Source: Homalodisca vitripennis (taxonomy: Eukaryota; Arthropoda; Insecta; Hemiptera; Cicadellidae). Taken from it: a DNA stretch of 64,000 bases. Under the pieces are notes generated by a model, which did no database searches, was not told where the DNA came from, and saw only the letters and a list, made by a program, of their open reading frames with translations. Every line of letters starts with the position of its first letter. Within the stretch, counting starts at the first letter, position 1. Positions 1 to 12,649 of this stretch are shown piece by piece. A program made the position numbers and the translations under genes. The stretch is taken from NCBI RefSeq assembly GCF_021130785.1, contig NC_060214.1, forward strand, positions 834,501 to 898,500. Reading direction: 5' to 3'.

Positions 1-480
1 AGTTTTTCACCATATATCCAGTGTCCTATGACTAGTGGACAGCTCATGTGGACAGGATCAGTATACATCAGAGCGACTGCTTGTGTAAATTTGAGCTGTA
101 ACCGACATGATGCAATGCTGGTACTCTATAGCAGACACCACATTAATTAGCAATCCAATTAGCTACCCTTAGTAGCGAGTTAATTTTGTAACTGCTACGT
201 ATTCACTTAAAAACTGTAACAATTTAAATGCATAGCAAACAATAGATGATTTATCGAACTGAAGCTAATAACAATTAGTCGTATTAAATTTTATTTTAAA
301 TTATATCTTCATAGACTCCTGATTGTTATTGATCACACACTTTAGTCGTTATTCAGTCACGTAAGAACTTATGTCCTAACACGAGTTGCCCTATTTATTT
401 TATATAGAACATTGTTATGAATGACGAAGTACCGTGGGTAAAATATTATTCTGTTTAACCACACTACACTACAACGTATC
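1..480. other. AT-rich intergenic DNA
   Basis: I see no coding pattern, RNA gene or terminal repeat here. Stop codons are frequent in all frames. It is background sequence to the left of the dispersed repeat that begins near 480. Confidence 0.6.
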
Positions 481-890
481 GTAGCTATTGTGGGAAGAGT
501 TGGTTCAATTAAAATCTTGAGTTTAAGCTCCAGTTTCACCTTCCTCTTAGAGCAGCGTAGAGAATCTGATGGTGTCTCAGACTAGACTCCTGGTATCTAG
601 AGTCATCTTGGTCTGAAGAGACACAAAAAGTCGGTGACAAAGCTCAAAATGAACCGTCATCTTTTGCAATCTCTTTGTTTCACCTGCGAACCTGATGAGA
701 TTATGAGAATATTTCTTCATATATATTACACTATAGTGTGTCTAGATGGTCTCCTGATGTCTAAAAGATGTATAGAGTTTTATTTTAAGCGTCACAAGAA
801 CATGAACTCCAGATTCCAGAAGTCTGGAACAACGTTAGATTCCCAAGCGCTCCTCTAAGAAGGTGAACTGGAGCTAAAGTCAACATTCAC
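480..890. repeat. Fold-back copy of a dispersed repeat (MITE-like)
   Basis: The stretch from about 525 (AGCTCCAGTTTCACCTTCC) reappears inverted at about 797-885 (GAAGGTGAACTGGAGCTAAA), giving two arms of roughly 80 bases around a 200-base centre. The same left-arm sequence recurs near 57.6-57.75, 62.6 and 62.95 kb in direct orientation, so it belongs to a dispersed family. The 74-codon reading frame inside has no recognisable domain and I treat it as chance. I did not identify a target-site duplication. Confidence 0.55.
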
Positions 891-2034
891 GCACTCTAGT
901 CTGTCTTTTGACTTGATATTTTCATATTTTCACTTAACACCACTTTAGAATATATACGCAAGTATTATTTTAAAAGATATACATTTTTTTAACCTTCATA
1001 TTTTAAGGGGAAATTAACTCTAATGCCCAGAGTTAGTTTAAGCGAAAGCTGGTTCTTGTGTTTTTCTTTTATGGACTAGTTTCAGAGCTGAAAGTGCAAT
1101 AAGCTGAGTGAAAGAACGACTCCTGAGGGAACACACCACGCCGGGAGTCGTGTCAACAGTTCAGTCCTGGGATAGGGCAAAGGTGACATTTGTTAAAATA
1201 CTCGTGTTTCTCTTGTAAACATAGATCATTGTGTGGACAACAAAGTGATCATCGCGGTATGTACATGTCACGCTATGGTTGTAATTCCATCCCACTGCAT
1301 TTGATAACATCGTTTTAATTTGGTAATAGTACTTAAATAATGTATATCAGTGAGGGCTATTAAAGATGATTTAATTTGTATGTTATAACAGATTTAAAAA
1401 AAGAAAAATTTTAAACGTCTCTATCTTATAATTACGGTTATATAAAAAAAGTGCACATATTTGTTCCATTTTGTTGATTAAAACAATTATGAAATATTCT
1501 TGTCATTTAATTATAGTTTCTAATCAAGTTATTTAAATAAGTGAATCTCTTAAATAAGTTGAACAAATAAGAGGTGACAAAGTCCATAGCAAAATACACA
1601 TTCCAATTACATTAAACAGTACACATTATAACGATTTTACAATTATTATTTAATTATAATATGTATACATATGTATGGTTATGTATGTAAATAAACAACT
1701 CAGCACATATAACAATAACTGTTGTTAAAGAAAAGGGAAACCATTTTTATTAAATCATGGGTTTTGAAACCTTTTTTTGTTTTTTATTTGAGTTTAAAAT
1801 TGCTAATAATTAAAACAAAATGCTGTTAAAGTTAAAATTAAATTGGCTGTGAACTAGTTCTTTACAAAACTTCTGATAAAAGGAAATTTTTTAAGGAAGA
1901 ATTTGTTTTGTACTTAATCAATATTTTTTATATGTGTATGAATTTATTTCCTACAAAATATTAAAATAAAATTTTAAATAGCTCTGTATCGCGATAAATA
2001 TTAGCACACGAACAAATGAGAGAGCTGCAATTAA
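890..2034. other. AT-rich intergenic DNA
   Basis: This is low-complexity AT-rich sequence with many short A or T runs. I see no conserved reading frame, tandem period or terminal inverted repeat. Confidence 0.6.
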
Positions 2035-2342
2035 AAGATGGTTTTCTGCTTCTGGTATAGCTGACAATAAAAACTGTAACAGCTGACTGTCACTTGATGT
2101 CAGCTCATATTGCTCGCTCGCCTTTGTTGTGGTTCAGCGTGGACTACTCCAGTTACTTACAATTAAAATATGGTGTCGGCTCCTAGTAGGGCTGACAATA
2201 AAACTGTAACAGCTGGCTGTCACTTGATGTCAGCTCATATTGCTCGCTCGCTTTTGTTGTGTTCAGCGTGGACTACTCCAGTTCCTGACAATTAAAAGAT
2301 GGTTTCTGCTCCTGATAGGCTGACAATAAAGCTGTAACAGTA
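2035..2342. repeat. SatA: 128-bp satellite, about 2.4 monomers
   Basis: The motif GCTGACAATAAA starts near 2060, 2190 and 2319, a spacing of 129-130 bases. Each unit holds a GCTGAC...GTCAGC inverted pair followed by TTGCTCGCTCG and a run ending near ACTCCAGTT. The same monomer forms the much longer array at 21107-22740. This small block sits directly before copy 1 of the duplicated segment and is cut off inside a monomer (AGCTGTAACAG) at about 2341. Confidence 0.85.
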
Positions 2343-3389
<1,047 letters not shown>

Positions 3390-3539
3390 ATAGCAGAAAA
3401 GTTTCTTAAATTGTTATTATTAAATTACAGGATTTATACATTTTATAGTGTCCAGCAATTTCTTACACGCACAAGGTTACAAACGCGATCTAGCTTGTAC
3501 TTTACAAACAAATTACTGGAAACTCGAACGCAGTGACGA

Positions 3540-4165
3540 CACCACAACTGACAATTAATATTGCTGTTCAACAGTCTCTGTCACCATATTGCCATGTCTC
3601 ACTCTGAACATCTGTCTCTGTCTGTCACTGCATATTGACATTGTAACAAATGTTGACATTTCAGTGCAATCCAACTGTTCTCTACTATGGGATGTTACCC
3701 AGAACTGACAATAATAATCGCTGTCAACAATCTCTGTCTCTGTCACCATATTCGGCATGTCTCTGTACTTCTGTCTCTGTCTGTCACTGCATATTGACCT
3801 TGTAATAAATGTTGACATTTCAGTAAAATCCAACTGTTGTATACTATCGGATGTTACCGACAACTGACAATACTATCGCTGTCAACAGTCTCTGTCTCTG
3901 TCACCATATTGTCCATGTCTCTTTACATCTGTCTCTGTCTGTCACTGCATATTGACATTGTAATAAATGTTTGACATTTCAAGTAAAATCCAACTGCTCT
4001 ATACTATCGGATGTTACCAACAACTGACAATATTATCGCTGTCAACAGTCTCTGTCTCTGTCCACCATATTGTCCATGTCTCTTTACATCTGTCTCTGTC
4101 TGTCCACTGCATATTGACATTGTAATAAATGTCGACATTTTCAATGAAATCCAACTCTTACTGTT
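3540..4165. repeat. 159-bp CTGTCTCTG-rich satellite, 4 monomers
   Basis: The phrase AACTGACAAT recurs near 3546, 3703, 3862 and 4022, so the period is about 159 bases. Each unit is rich in GTCTCTGTCTGTCACTGCA and ends with a segment beginning CCAACTGTTCT. The same satellite occurs as two monomers at 28016-28320 in copy 2. Short open frames in it come from its period and have no other support. Confidence 0.85.
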
Positions 4166-4995
4166 TCCTTTCGTATGTTTCAATTTCAATAATTCATTTC
4201 GTGAGGAGGCATATCAATAATAAATGTTGCTTGATTTTCTTACAACTTGGGTAATGTATGTAGTTTATTTCCCACACGCATAGCAGTATTACCCGTGTAA
4301 AAATTAAAAATGGTTGTTTTAAGTTCTGTTGTAAATATCCATTTTGCATCGTGATTCATCTAAAGATGGTTGCTGGATCCAAAATTTATGAACTATATAA
4401 AATTATAATGTCACCCTCTAAGTATTAAATTATATTATTACATTATTAACGTGAAAATAACGAGTTCTTCTTCTGTAATCTGAAATTGAGTGTAAAATCG
4501 TTTTAGTGGTGATAAATGTAACTATTTCATTATTAATTGACTGATTTATACACTATACTAACAGGTGAGCTGTTTTATAAAACCAGGACTCGTTTTGAAC
4601 TGACCGCCTGAGATCAGGGCGGTTTACCGCACTTAATGTTGACGGTAAAAGGAACAACTGTTGCTCGTCACGGGTGTTATCAGAGGGACTTTCTAAGAGA
4701 ACCCATTATCAAGGAGGAACCTGGCAACATATAGAAGAAGTGGGCGAGCTTCTAGCTACTGTAAACATTGTCCTACCACACCTACACACGTAAAACCCGT
4801 CTAAATCTGTATTATCACTTGGAAGCACTGTTTAAACAAGAATCGTACTACGGTACAGATAGTACTGTGTATTTTATATCAAATGATATATAATAATAAA
4901 CTAGTTTGAAGTTTCAACTTGGGCCTACTGTATTTTCACAACATAAACTATAAAATAATAAAAACATATGTGTAACAGAAGGTAATAATAATGGC
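4166..4995. other. AT-rich spacer with one relic monomer of the 175-bp satellite
   Basis: Most of this matches 28320-28760 and 29757-30000 in copy 2. At about 4585-4710 it carries a single decayed unit with the box GATCAGGGCGGTTTACCGCA, where copy 2 has five to six tandem units. I see no gene. Confidence 0.7.
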
Positions 4996-4999
4996 AAAT

Positions 5000-7130
5000 G
5001 AATGCCACATTTTCTTCACCCCCACAAGACACTGGTTCAGATTTTTTTAATTTTAGGGTGGTGTCTGTGCTTCCTCTTGATTACCCCTTCCTCCATCATT
5101 ACGAAATATGAGTAATCCCCGGTCCTCCTTACTACACACCCACTTACATATTGCTCCTTCTGTGGTTGATATTTTTAAAACATTAATGCGTTGTCAATGA
5201 TAACCCAGAATCTGGTTTGATGAGATGTATTCGACTACGAAGACACCTTGCTAACATAAATTCAGCAGAGGACATTCCTGTCCGCCCTTTTCGGTGTTTA
5301 GAAATACGGGAATCAGAAATCAGATAATGTTGTATTAGGATAATTCACGAGTTTTAGATGTCATCATCCTTCCTATTAAAAGTTTCCCATCCCTAGTTCA
5401 GCTAACCCAATGTTACGCCGCTAGCAGAACCGCTGAAATTCAAAGGAAGTAAATTGGTGTCCCGTTGTAACCCACCAAAAGTTTTGGAATTCTGAAACGA
5501 CCGAAAAAGTGTTTGAGAATTCGAATTCTCTTTTCAGATCTCAAAATGCTTCAATTTATAACCGTTTAGTCGTTGCATTTACCAATACAAGTCAATGATT
5601 TCCTTTAATTAGTCCAAAAGATCAATGTGCAAACGACTCCATGTTTTCCGATAGTACACTCCACGAGAAATAATGGATATTCAGGCTCTTTTCAATATGT
5701 GTTCTTGGCACATCGGAAGAAGAGCGATGAACATGTGTCTATATCCCTGTCCAAATTTAGCCACCAAACGTGCCAGTTCACTTCTCTTTTCAATATATGT
5801 ATTTATTTCATTCCGGTTGGGAATTCTTTATTCTTGGCCATATTTTTATGTTTTTTCACGGCATGAAATAATGTTTGTATACACATTTATGTATTGCTGA
5901 AAAACGTTCCTTGCTTGGAAAAATATCATCCAATCGAAATTTGCACAGTCTTTTGTCAAAACAATTACCATCTTCCTCTTCCTGAGACATTGTGTCTTCT
6001 TCTCAATGGAAGACGGTACAAACACATCGGCAGGAGTGTTAAAAATACCTGTCCTGATGATTAATTTCATAATCAAATGATTCCGAAAACAGTGCCCACC
6101 TTGTAATTATATTAGCTGTAAGCTTTGGTATTCCAACGTTCTGTCCCAACAAATAAGCTAAAGGTATATGATCGGTTCGCAACACAAAATTCTGTCTAAC
6201 CAGGTACTGCCTGAATGTAGCAAGTTCGAAAATAATTCCCAATGTCTCCTTGTCAAGTGCTGAATAAATACGCTCCGACTTCCTTAGTGGCCTTGAGGAA
6301 TACTCAATTTGTTCTCTAGGTATTGTCAGGAAACCTGTGAAATATAACTGCGCCTACATCCTTCTCACTGGCATCGGAAGTTCAATATTGGTAGCTTTGG
6401 ATTGTAATATGCTAGTGGCAGGAGCGGAAGTGAAAAATGTTATAATTTATTAATTATTCCAGGATGTCGATTTGTCCCTTTACATTCTCTTCAACAAGTC
6501 GTGAAGACGCACTCTACTTGTAAATTAGAAATGAACCTAAATTATTTAAGTTTATTTGCACATTTTGGCTCAGGCATTTCTATCGTTGCCTTCAACTGTT
6601 ACTTTGTCGGTTTAATACCGTTCTTATCACTCTGGTGGCCAAAGTAAACTACTTTCATTCTAAAAACCGCTTGGCATTTTTTTCTCTAGAGTTCGTAAGT
6701 CCCCATTTGTAATGGGTTCAATAACCGTTTTTGAGAACCTGCTCCCCGTCACTATTATGTCATCCAATCAACAAGCCACCTCAGATAATCCTGCCAAACA
6801 TGTTCCATCGTACGTTAGAACAGACCGGGTGCAAATAATCACCAAAGGCATTCTATTGTACTGGTTAAACTCTTTTTGCTTTGCTCATGTTGAGTGATCT
6901 CCTCGGATGTTCCTTCAAGGTGTTACTGAAGGATTACTTAGCTGCCTGTAACCTTAAGTGCACCATGAAACCATCAACTCGCTTGCTTTCGTAAATTAAT
7001 AAAATTGTAGTCTCTTACATAATGATTTATCAAGACTGCTATATGGCTTTGAAAGTACTGAAATCAGCCCTGTACTTGGAGCCATCCTCTACTTTAACGA
7101 GGGTAGAAATAATGGAACTAAACATTTGAA
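5000..7130 (-). pseudogene. Ty3/Gypsy retrotransposon pol remnant, copy 1
   Basis: Read on the minus strand, degraded pieces appear in Ty3/Gypsy order. Reverse transcriptase lies near 7050-6600, with the catalytic stretch WLDDIIVTG at 6744-6768 followed by YFGHQSDKNGIKPTK. RNase H lies near 6420-6050 (SDASEKDVGAVIFH, then FRQYLVRQNFVLRTDH and FDYEI). The integrase core lies near 5700-5450, and its C-terminal part near 5290-5020. Frameshifts and stops are scattered all through, so no intact polyprotein survives. No LTRs, gag or primer-binding site were recognised. The 64-codon frame at 7151-7345 may be part of the same element but I could not match it to a domain. Copy 2 retains only the integrase part (30010-31083). 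Confidence 0.85.
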
Positions 7131-7890
7131 AGGCTCGGACTAACCTTTGCCTACAAGTGAATACATTTGAGTTTGTCATTCTTTATTCTGCATTCCTTCA
7201 TTGCCAGATTGAATAGTTTGATCGAATACTCCCATTCTTTGATCATAGGATTGAATATGACGACTTCCTGATCCTTTAATGTGAAGGATCTCAAGTCCAC
7301 TCGTATATTACGATCATTGTATTGCTCAGAGTCACCTATCCTCAACTACGCTTTGCTGTCTTCTGTTTATTAACTTTTAAAAAAATAATTAATTGGTTCT
7401 CGGTGAAATCTGAATAGCTCTAGATACTGAAGAAAATAGAATTAGGAGAACAAAGTCGAGGCAAATAGTAACCGTTAAGGAAAACGATGGCTTTAAAAAT
7501 TACTGACGAAAATCGCGAACCCTGAAGGTTATTATGGAATCCTATCACATTATTACTGGTCGAAAACTAGTTATATTTAACAATACAGAATTGCACGAAA
7601 CAGGTAATGAGTCTTATGTCACATTCAAAGTGAGTTCAGTGCAAAATTAGATGAAGAATAAAAATTACCTTTGTAGTGTACCCTTATTCATCGTCGTATT
7701 CTCTCTATCGACATCCACCACCCCCAACGGAAATAGGCTGGTTCTTCATCTCCTGACAGAACCAGGAAGAGAGGCAACCACCCCCAGTAGCAAGTGGCAG
7801 GGTGAGGGAGGTGGTTGTCGATTTGTCAGATCATTATTATCACTGGAGATCACGGACGACCACAGATTATGATTGTCATAGCGATGTGTT
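7131..7890. other. Copy-1-only sequence upstream of the Gypsy remnant
   Basis: This stretch has no counterpart in copy 2. It may hold decayed 5' parts of the Gypsy element, but no protease or gag motif was recognised. A slightly GC-richer patch at about 7715-7860 contains inverted CCACCCCC and GGGAGGTGG segments. No host gene is apparent. Confidence 0.45.
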
Positions 7891-7894
7891 GTTA

Positions 7895-8085
7895 CACACG
7901 GTATGATTGCTAGGGAAGAATGACCGTTAGGCTGTAATAAAACCATTCATCAAGGAGAAACATTCAAATACGCTGAGGACTTTAGTATATGTCAATTATT
8001 GAACAGGAAACGCTTTGGACTGACCGCTGAGATCAAGGCGGTTTACTAGACTGGTGTTTTGATGGCAATATAAACGTTGTTATGC
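7895..8085. repeat. Single diverged monomer of the 175/186-bp satellite superfamily
   Basis: It contains AAACCATTCATCAAGGAGAA, then GAGGACTTTAGTATATGTCA, then CTGACCGCTGAGATCAAGG followed by CGGTTTAC. These are the three landmark segments of the satellites at 8530-10020 and 28735-29700, in the same order. Confidence 0.7.
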
Positions 8086-8111
8086 ACTGTTGGTTTAAGA
8101 ACCAAATAATC

Positions 8112-8312
8112 CGAGCTCGGGACATTCACAACTACGATACAAGGTATCGTGAAAATCTCAGACCTGTTCGGGCATATATTAAAAAGATAAGAGCAGCTTC
8201 TTTCTAAAAGTGGAATAAGGTTCATAATTGGCTCCCTGAAGAAATAAAATCATCAAATGATATAAATCGCCTTCAAAGTGCGTTAGGACACATTTTTAAC
8301 TCAAATTTGTAG
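8112..8312 (+). pseudogene. LINE ORF2 C-terminal tail fragment
   Basis: In one plus-strand frame this reads as the typical end of a Jockey/CR1-type LINE polyprotein. It starts with an IHNYDTRYRENLRPV-like phrase, then NWLPEEIKSSNDINRLQ, and ends at a TAG at 8310-8312. One in-frame TAA interrupts it near the middle. The pattern of a tyrosine/arginine-rich TRxRxN motif followed by LPEEIK is characteristic of the C-terminal region in these LINEs. Only about 67 codons remain. The rest of the element is absent, as expected for a 5'-truncated insertion, but I could not define the ends. It lies in a stretch missing from copy 2. Confidence 0.75.
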
Positions 8313-8529
8313 TAGTACATAGGCTTTAAATTTTGAAAAAGGTATTTTATATTATATATTATTTTTACTATTTTACAACGTTTATTGTTAACTAAACTAC
8401 GATATTTAAAAAAATAATTCGTTAGCATAAGCCGTTTAATTATTTTAATGAATATCAAAAGATTGTTTTGCAGAACGCTATGCAATTTTAACATTATTTC
8501 TGTCACTAAAGAGTATATTGTTATTGTAT
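8313..8529. other. AT-rich spacer shared by both copies
   Basis: It matches 31255-31475 in copy 2. No gene is visible; the 88-codon minus-strand frame is AT-driven and has no domain. Confidence 0.6.
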
Positions 8530-10020
8530 ACCTTTGCACTGACCGCTGAGGCAGGGCGGTTTACCACACTTTGTGATGACAGTAAGTGTATCGTTGTTGT
8601 AATATGTATGATTAGTAGTAAGCTAAACCATTGGGCTTTGTAACAAAAAAATTCATCAGGGAGAAACACTCTATTAACCTGCGGACTTGAGTCTGTGTCA
8701 ATGTTGGGAAAGGACTCGCTTTGAGATGACCACTGAGATCACGGCGGTTTACCACACTTTGTGATTGACAGTAAGAGTTACGTTGTTGTAATATGTATGA
8801 TTAGTAGTAAGCTAACCATTGGGCTTTGTAAAAAAAACAATTCATCAGGGAGAAACACTCTATTAACCTGCGGACTTGAGTCTGTGTTAATGTTGGGAAA
8901 GGACTTCGCTTTGAGATGACCACTGAGATCACGGCGGTTTTACCGCACTTTGTGATTGCAGTAAGAGTTACGGTTGTTGTAATATGTATGATTAGTAGTA
9001 AGCTAACCATTGGGCTTTGTAAAAAAACAATTCATCAGGGAGAAACACTGCATTAACCTGCGGCTTTCGTATGTGTCAATTTTGGGAAAGGACTCGCTTT
9101 GGGTTGACCACTGAGGCAGGGCGGTTTACCGCACCACTTTGTGATGACAGTAAGAGTAACGTTGTTGTAATATGTATGATTAGTAGTAAGCTAACCATTG
9201 CGCTTTGTAAAAAAAACAATTCATCAGGGAGAAACACTCCATTAACCTGCGGACTTGAGTCTGGTGTTAATGTTGGGAAAGGACTCGCTTTGGGTTGACC
9301 ACTGAGATCACGGCGATTTACCGCACTTTGTGATTGCAGTAAGAGTTACGTTGTTGTAAATATGTTATGATTAGTAGTAAGCTAACCACTGGGCTTTGTA
9401 AAAGAACAATTCATCAGGGAGAAACACTCCCATTAACCTGCAGACTTGAGTCTGTGTTAATGTTGGGAAAGGACTCGCTTTGGGTTGGACCGCTGAGGCA
9501 GGGCGGTTTACCACACTCTGTGATGACAGTAAGAGTAACGTTGTTGTAATATGTATGATTAGTAGTAAGCTAACCATTGGGTTTTGTAAAAAAACAATTC
9601 ATCATGGGAGAAACCACTCTATTAACCTGCGGACTTGAGTCTGTGTTTAATGTTGGGAAAGGACTCGCTTTGAGATGACCACTGAGATCACGGCAGTTTA
9701 CCGCACTTTGTGATTGCAGTAAGAGTTACGATGTTGTAATATGTATGATTAGTAGTAGTAAGCTAACCATTGGGCTTTGTAAAAGAACAATTCATCAGGG
9801 AGAAACACTCCATTTAACCTGCAGACTTGAGTCTGTGTTAATGTTGGGAAAGGACTCGATTTGAGATGACCACTGAGATCACGGCGGCTTATCACACTTT
9901 GTGACGGCAGTAAGAGTAACGTTTTTGTAATATGTATGATTAATAATAAGCTAACCATTGGGCTTTGTAACAAAACAATTCATCAAGAAACACTCCATTA
10001 ACCTGCGGACTTTAGTTTGT
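8530..10020. repeat. 186-bp satellite, about 8 monomers (copy 1)
   Basis: Units begin with a GACCGCTGAG...GCGGTTTACC box and continue with CACTTTGTGATG, then AAGCTAACCATTGGGCTTTG, then AATTCATCAGGGAGAAACAC, then CGGACTTGAGTCTGTG. The box recurs near 8545, 8735, 8925, 9115, 9305, 9495, 9685 and 9875. Many monomers differ by one-base insertions, unlike the nearly identical monomers at 31475-32185 in copy 2. Open frames here follow the repeat and are not supported as genes. Confidence 0.9.
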
Positions 10021-10329
10021 GTTAATGTAACAATAATTATTATAAAATATTTATTACATTCACAATTTAGGAAATATTCTAAATAAAATTGTCAATATAC
10101 ATGTATTAAAGTACATCAATTCAACAGTTTAAATCTTTTGCAACACTTCTTAAACAGTTTTTGGTATGCTGATTACAATTTAGAATATAACTAAGAGATT
10201 GACCCAAAAAATTTCAAATTTCATCACAATGACTCAACATAAACTCTTCAATAGAGTAGTACACCCTTGACACCATAAGGTTTTATTAATCGCATTTGTA
10301 ATTTTTTATCCTTTAAATTGGTTTTATTC
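10021..10329. other. AT-rich spacer, 3' flank of the old LINE
   Basis: It matches 32190-32400 in copy 2 and includes the sequence ATATACATGTA. It may be the 3' untranslated end of the minus-strand LINE that follows, but no tail was recognised. Confidence 0.5.
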
Positions 10330-11417
10330 ATCAGGGATCTTATTTATCAATTTAACGCCAACCTCGGGTGGTAAATGTTTCGAACTTGGTAGTTCTGGTC
10401 TGTTGAGTACGAAAGTTGTCCCGACTTCTAGTCCCATATTAGTGAACGACCCCCAGCCTTGGACCAACTCATACTTTTGAAATTATTCGAACCGAATTTC
10501 TAAATACTCTTTCAATTTGTATTTAAAACAGGTGTCCCACAGTCTCAGCCCGTATGTTATATGAGGATACATTAGACCAAAATAGGCCTTTATTAGTACA
10601 TACAAGGAGCGGAATGTTGAGAGGTTTTATAAAGCATAAATACCCGTAGAAACCTTTAAACATGTTTCACTAATCTTTCCACGTCAGGCCTCGATCAAGG
10701 GATATCCCAAGCAACCTATTGGAATTATTTTCACGGCAGCGTAATCCTCGGGCTAATTGTGCCAAAAGCAAAAATTTATCTTTAGGTGTAGAAAGCATAA
10801 ATACCGCGTAGAAACCTTTTAAACATGTTTCACTAATCTTTCCACGTCAGGCCTCGATCAAGGGATATCCCAAGCAACCTATTGGAATTATTTTCACGGC
10901 AGCGTAATCCTCGGGCTAATTGTGCCAAAAGCAAAAAATTTATCACATTTGATTTTTTTGGAACTATTTACTCTCAGGTTCAACGTTAATAAATAATTAA
11001 ATACATTAATTTAGTTCTAAAAAATGACAACAAAGAACATCAAAACATTCAAATAAAACCGTTATAATCTTGACATAAAAATCTTTTAACAGTTACTAAC
11101 ATATACTGGAAAGATTGAAAAATAGGACAATATATGCTTGCAAGGTAAGGATTGTCCTCTTATAAATTGGTGTGACTTTTGCTGTTTTCAGGGTGGATGG
11201 AAAAAACCTGAGCGACAGACGTATTGATCAAATTTTTTAGTGGAGTCAAAATGTGCCTAAGGCAGTGTTTCATCAGCCACATAGACATACCGTTAATGTC
11301 ACGTGACTGTTTTGGTTTGCATCTCTGTATCAGACGGGACACCTCCTCCTCACTCACTGGAGACAGTGCCATGGAAGAGACCGGTCCCATCAATAACACT
11401 TGGTTGGAGCATTTGAA

Positions 11418-11420
<3 letters not shown>
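10330..11420 (-). pseudogene. Old LINE (Jockey/CR1-like) remnant, copy 1
   Basis: On the minus strand the upstream part encodes a LINE reverse-transcriptase N-terminal stretch with VSEEEVSRLIQRCKPKQS and LTPLKNLINTSVAQ (about 11400-11165). The downstream part matches the region after the RT palm (about 10930-10550) and the C-terminal LPPEVGVKLINK-like tail (about 10480-10330). The central RT catalytic part is missing in both copies, so the deletion predates the duplication. Frameshifts are frequent. Within it, about 10630-10771 is repeated at about 10791-10934, a local duplication absent from copy 2. A younger LINE has inserted at its upstream edge (11421). Confidence 0.8.
10630..10934. repeat. 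Local direct duplication inside the old LINE
   Basis: A segment of about 142 bases starting AAGCATAAATACCCGTAGAA and ending near TGTGCCAAAAGC occurs twice, about 160 bases apart. Both contain CACGTCAGGCCTCGATCAAG and TCACGGCAGCGTAATCC. Copy 2 has the segment once (32851-32990). Confidence 0.9.
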
Positions 11421-11458
<38 letters not shown>

Positions 11459-11639
11459 AGAGGGCCAGGTTTCCTAGGCCTGGTAGTTGCCTCTCAGCCA
11501 TCCGGCTTATTGTGCACCCTCTCCCAGGTTTAAGCTGTATCAAATCCCAGGCCTTTACAAAACCATGAGATCTTCTGAACAATGCCTTCCTGTTCCAACC
11601 CCTCTTCCGTATGCATAAGAACACCTAGGGATCTTGAGC

Positions 11640-12290
11640 GTTTGCTCTGTAATGCCGGACATTCAAATATGACGTGCTTGGCTGTTTCGTCAGCCTCGCC
11701 ACATTTCCTGCACAGTGTTTCCTGAACTGGAATACCTATTCTGTTCAGGTGACTTCGGAATATCCAAATGACCTGTAATAAAACCAGTCACCTTTCTGAT
11801 CTCCGTTCTACTTATTCTAAGGGCATCTGCTGCAATGTTCCTTGATGGTCCCTTGAGCATCCGCTTTGCCTGTACATTCCCCTCAGTGTTTCTCCAATGT
11901 TGTAGGTGTTTGTTAGCCATCCACTTGGTAACTGATCTACGTGCTAAGTTATATGAGACCCCACACGTTGGTTCAGGACCGGTAAGAAGACGGTTGGCTC
12001 CCAAGTTAGCGCAACCGTCTGCCCCTTCATTTCCTGTGATTCCTCTATGTCCAGGCACCCAAGCTAGAATAACTTTATTGGTTTTCGCCAGCAATTTCAA
12101 GACCTTATGGCATTCCCAGACTGCCTTCGAATTACAGTCATGGTTGGCCAAGGCCTGCAGAGCAGCCCTGCAGTCCGAGTTAATGTAGATGTTTTTGCCT
12201 TTGTAGCCCCTTTCCACATTAACTCTTGCACATTCTGCAAGGGCTGTAACTTCAGCCTGAAAGACAGTTGCCAGTTTTACCTAGGCTAAA
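11640..12290 (-). pseudogene. LINE RNase H domain plus CCHC knuckle
   Basis: The minus-strand reading has VFQAEVTALAECA (the conserved glutamate region, about 12265-12225), then IYINSDCRAALQAL (the second aspartate), then AWVPGHRGITGNEGAD (the last aspartate). This is the usual type I RNase H order. It is followed by about 100 residues and, in another frame, CRKCGEADETAKHVIFEC at about 11663-11716. That gives cysteine and histidine spacing CX2CX8HX4C. The longest uninterrupted part is 11690-12217. The first conserved aspartate region upstream is blurred by a frameshift near 12285. LINEs of the I and LOA groups carry an RNase H after the RT, whereas Jockey and CR1 usually do not. Confidence 0.85.
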
Positions 12291-12649
12291 GCTTAAGTTA
12301 ACCCTCGGTCTGGCTCCCCAAGACCCCTGCCCCAAGTACCTCTTCAGAGTCTTTGACCCGTCCCCCGTGTAACCAGGATTAGAGCCTTCTTCATGTAGTC
12401 AGGCTCACCTTTATTGACCATGTCCTTCCTCTCAACAATGTTTGACCTTGAAAAATGGGTTTTTTCCCAGTGAGTCCGTAACCTTTGCCATTCTGTCAGA
12501 CATCATTTCTAGAATATCCAGTTTGAGAATGTTCAACGATCCTTGGCTCCTCGAGTGCTTACTAAGCATGGTGATAATGGCCAGTTTCCCCATTGCAACT
12601 TCAGTCTGTATTTCAGCCATTCCTAGACTCGTCCTATGACGATATATGT

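Noticed and set aside
11160..11624. 154-codon minus-strand frame with a poly-lysine centre as one protein
   Set aside because: It is a chimera across a transposon junction: the end of one LINE, its poly(A) tail (read as lysines) and the older LINE beneath.
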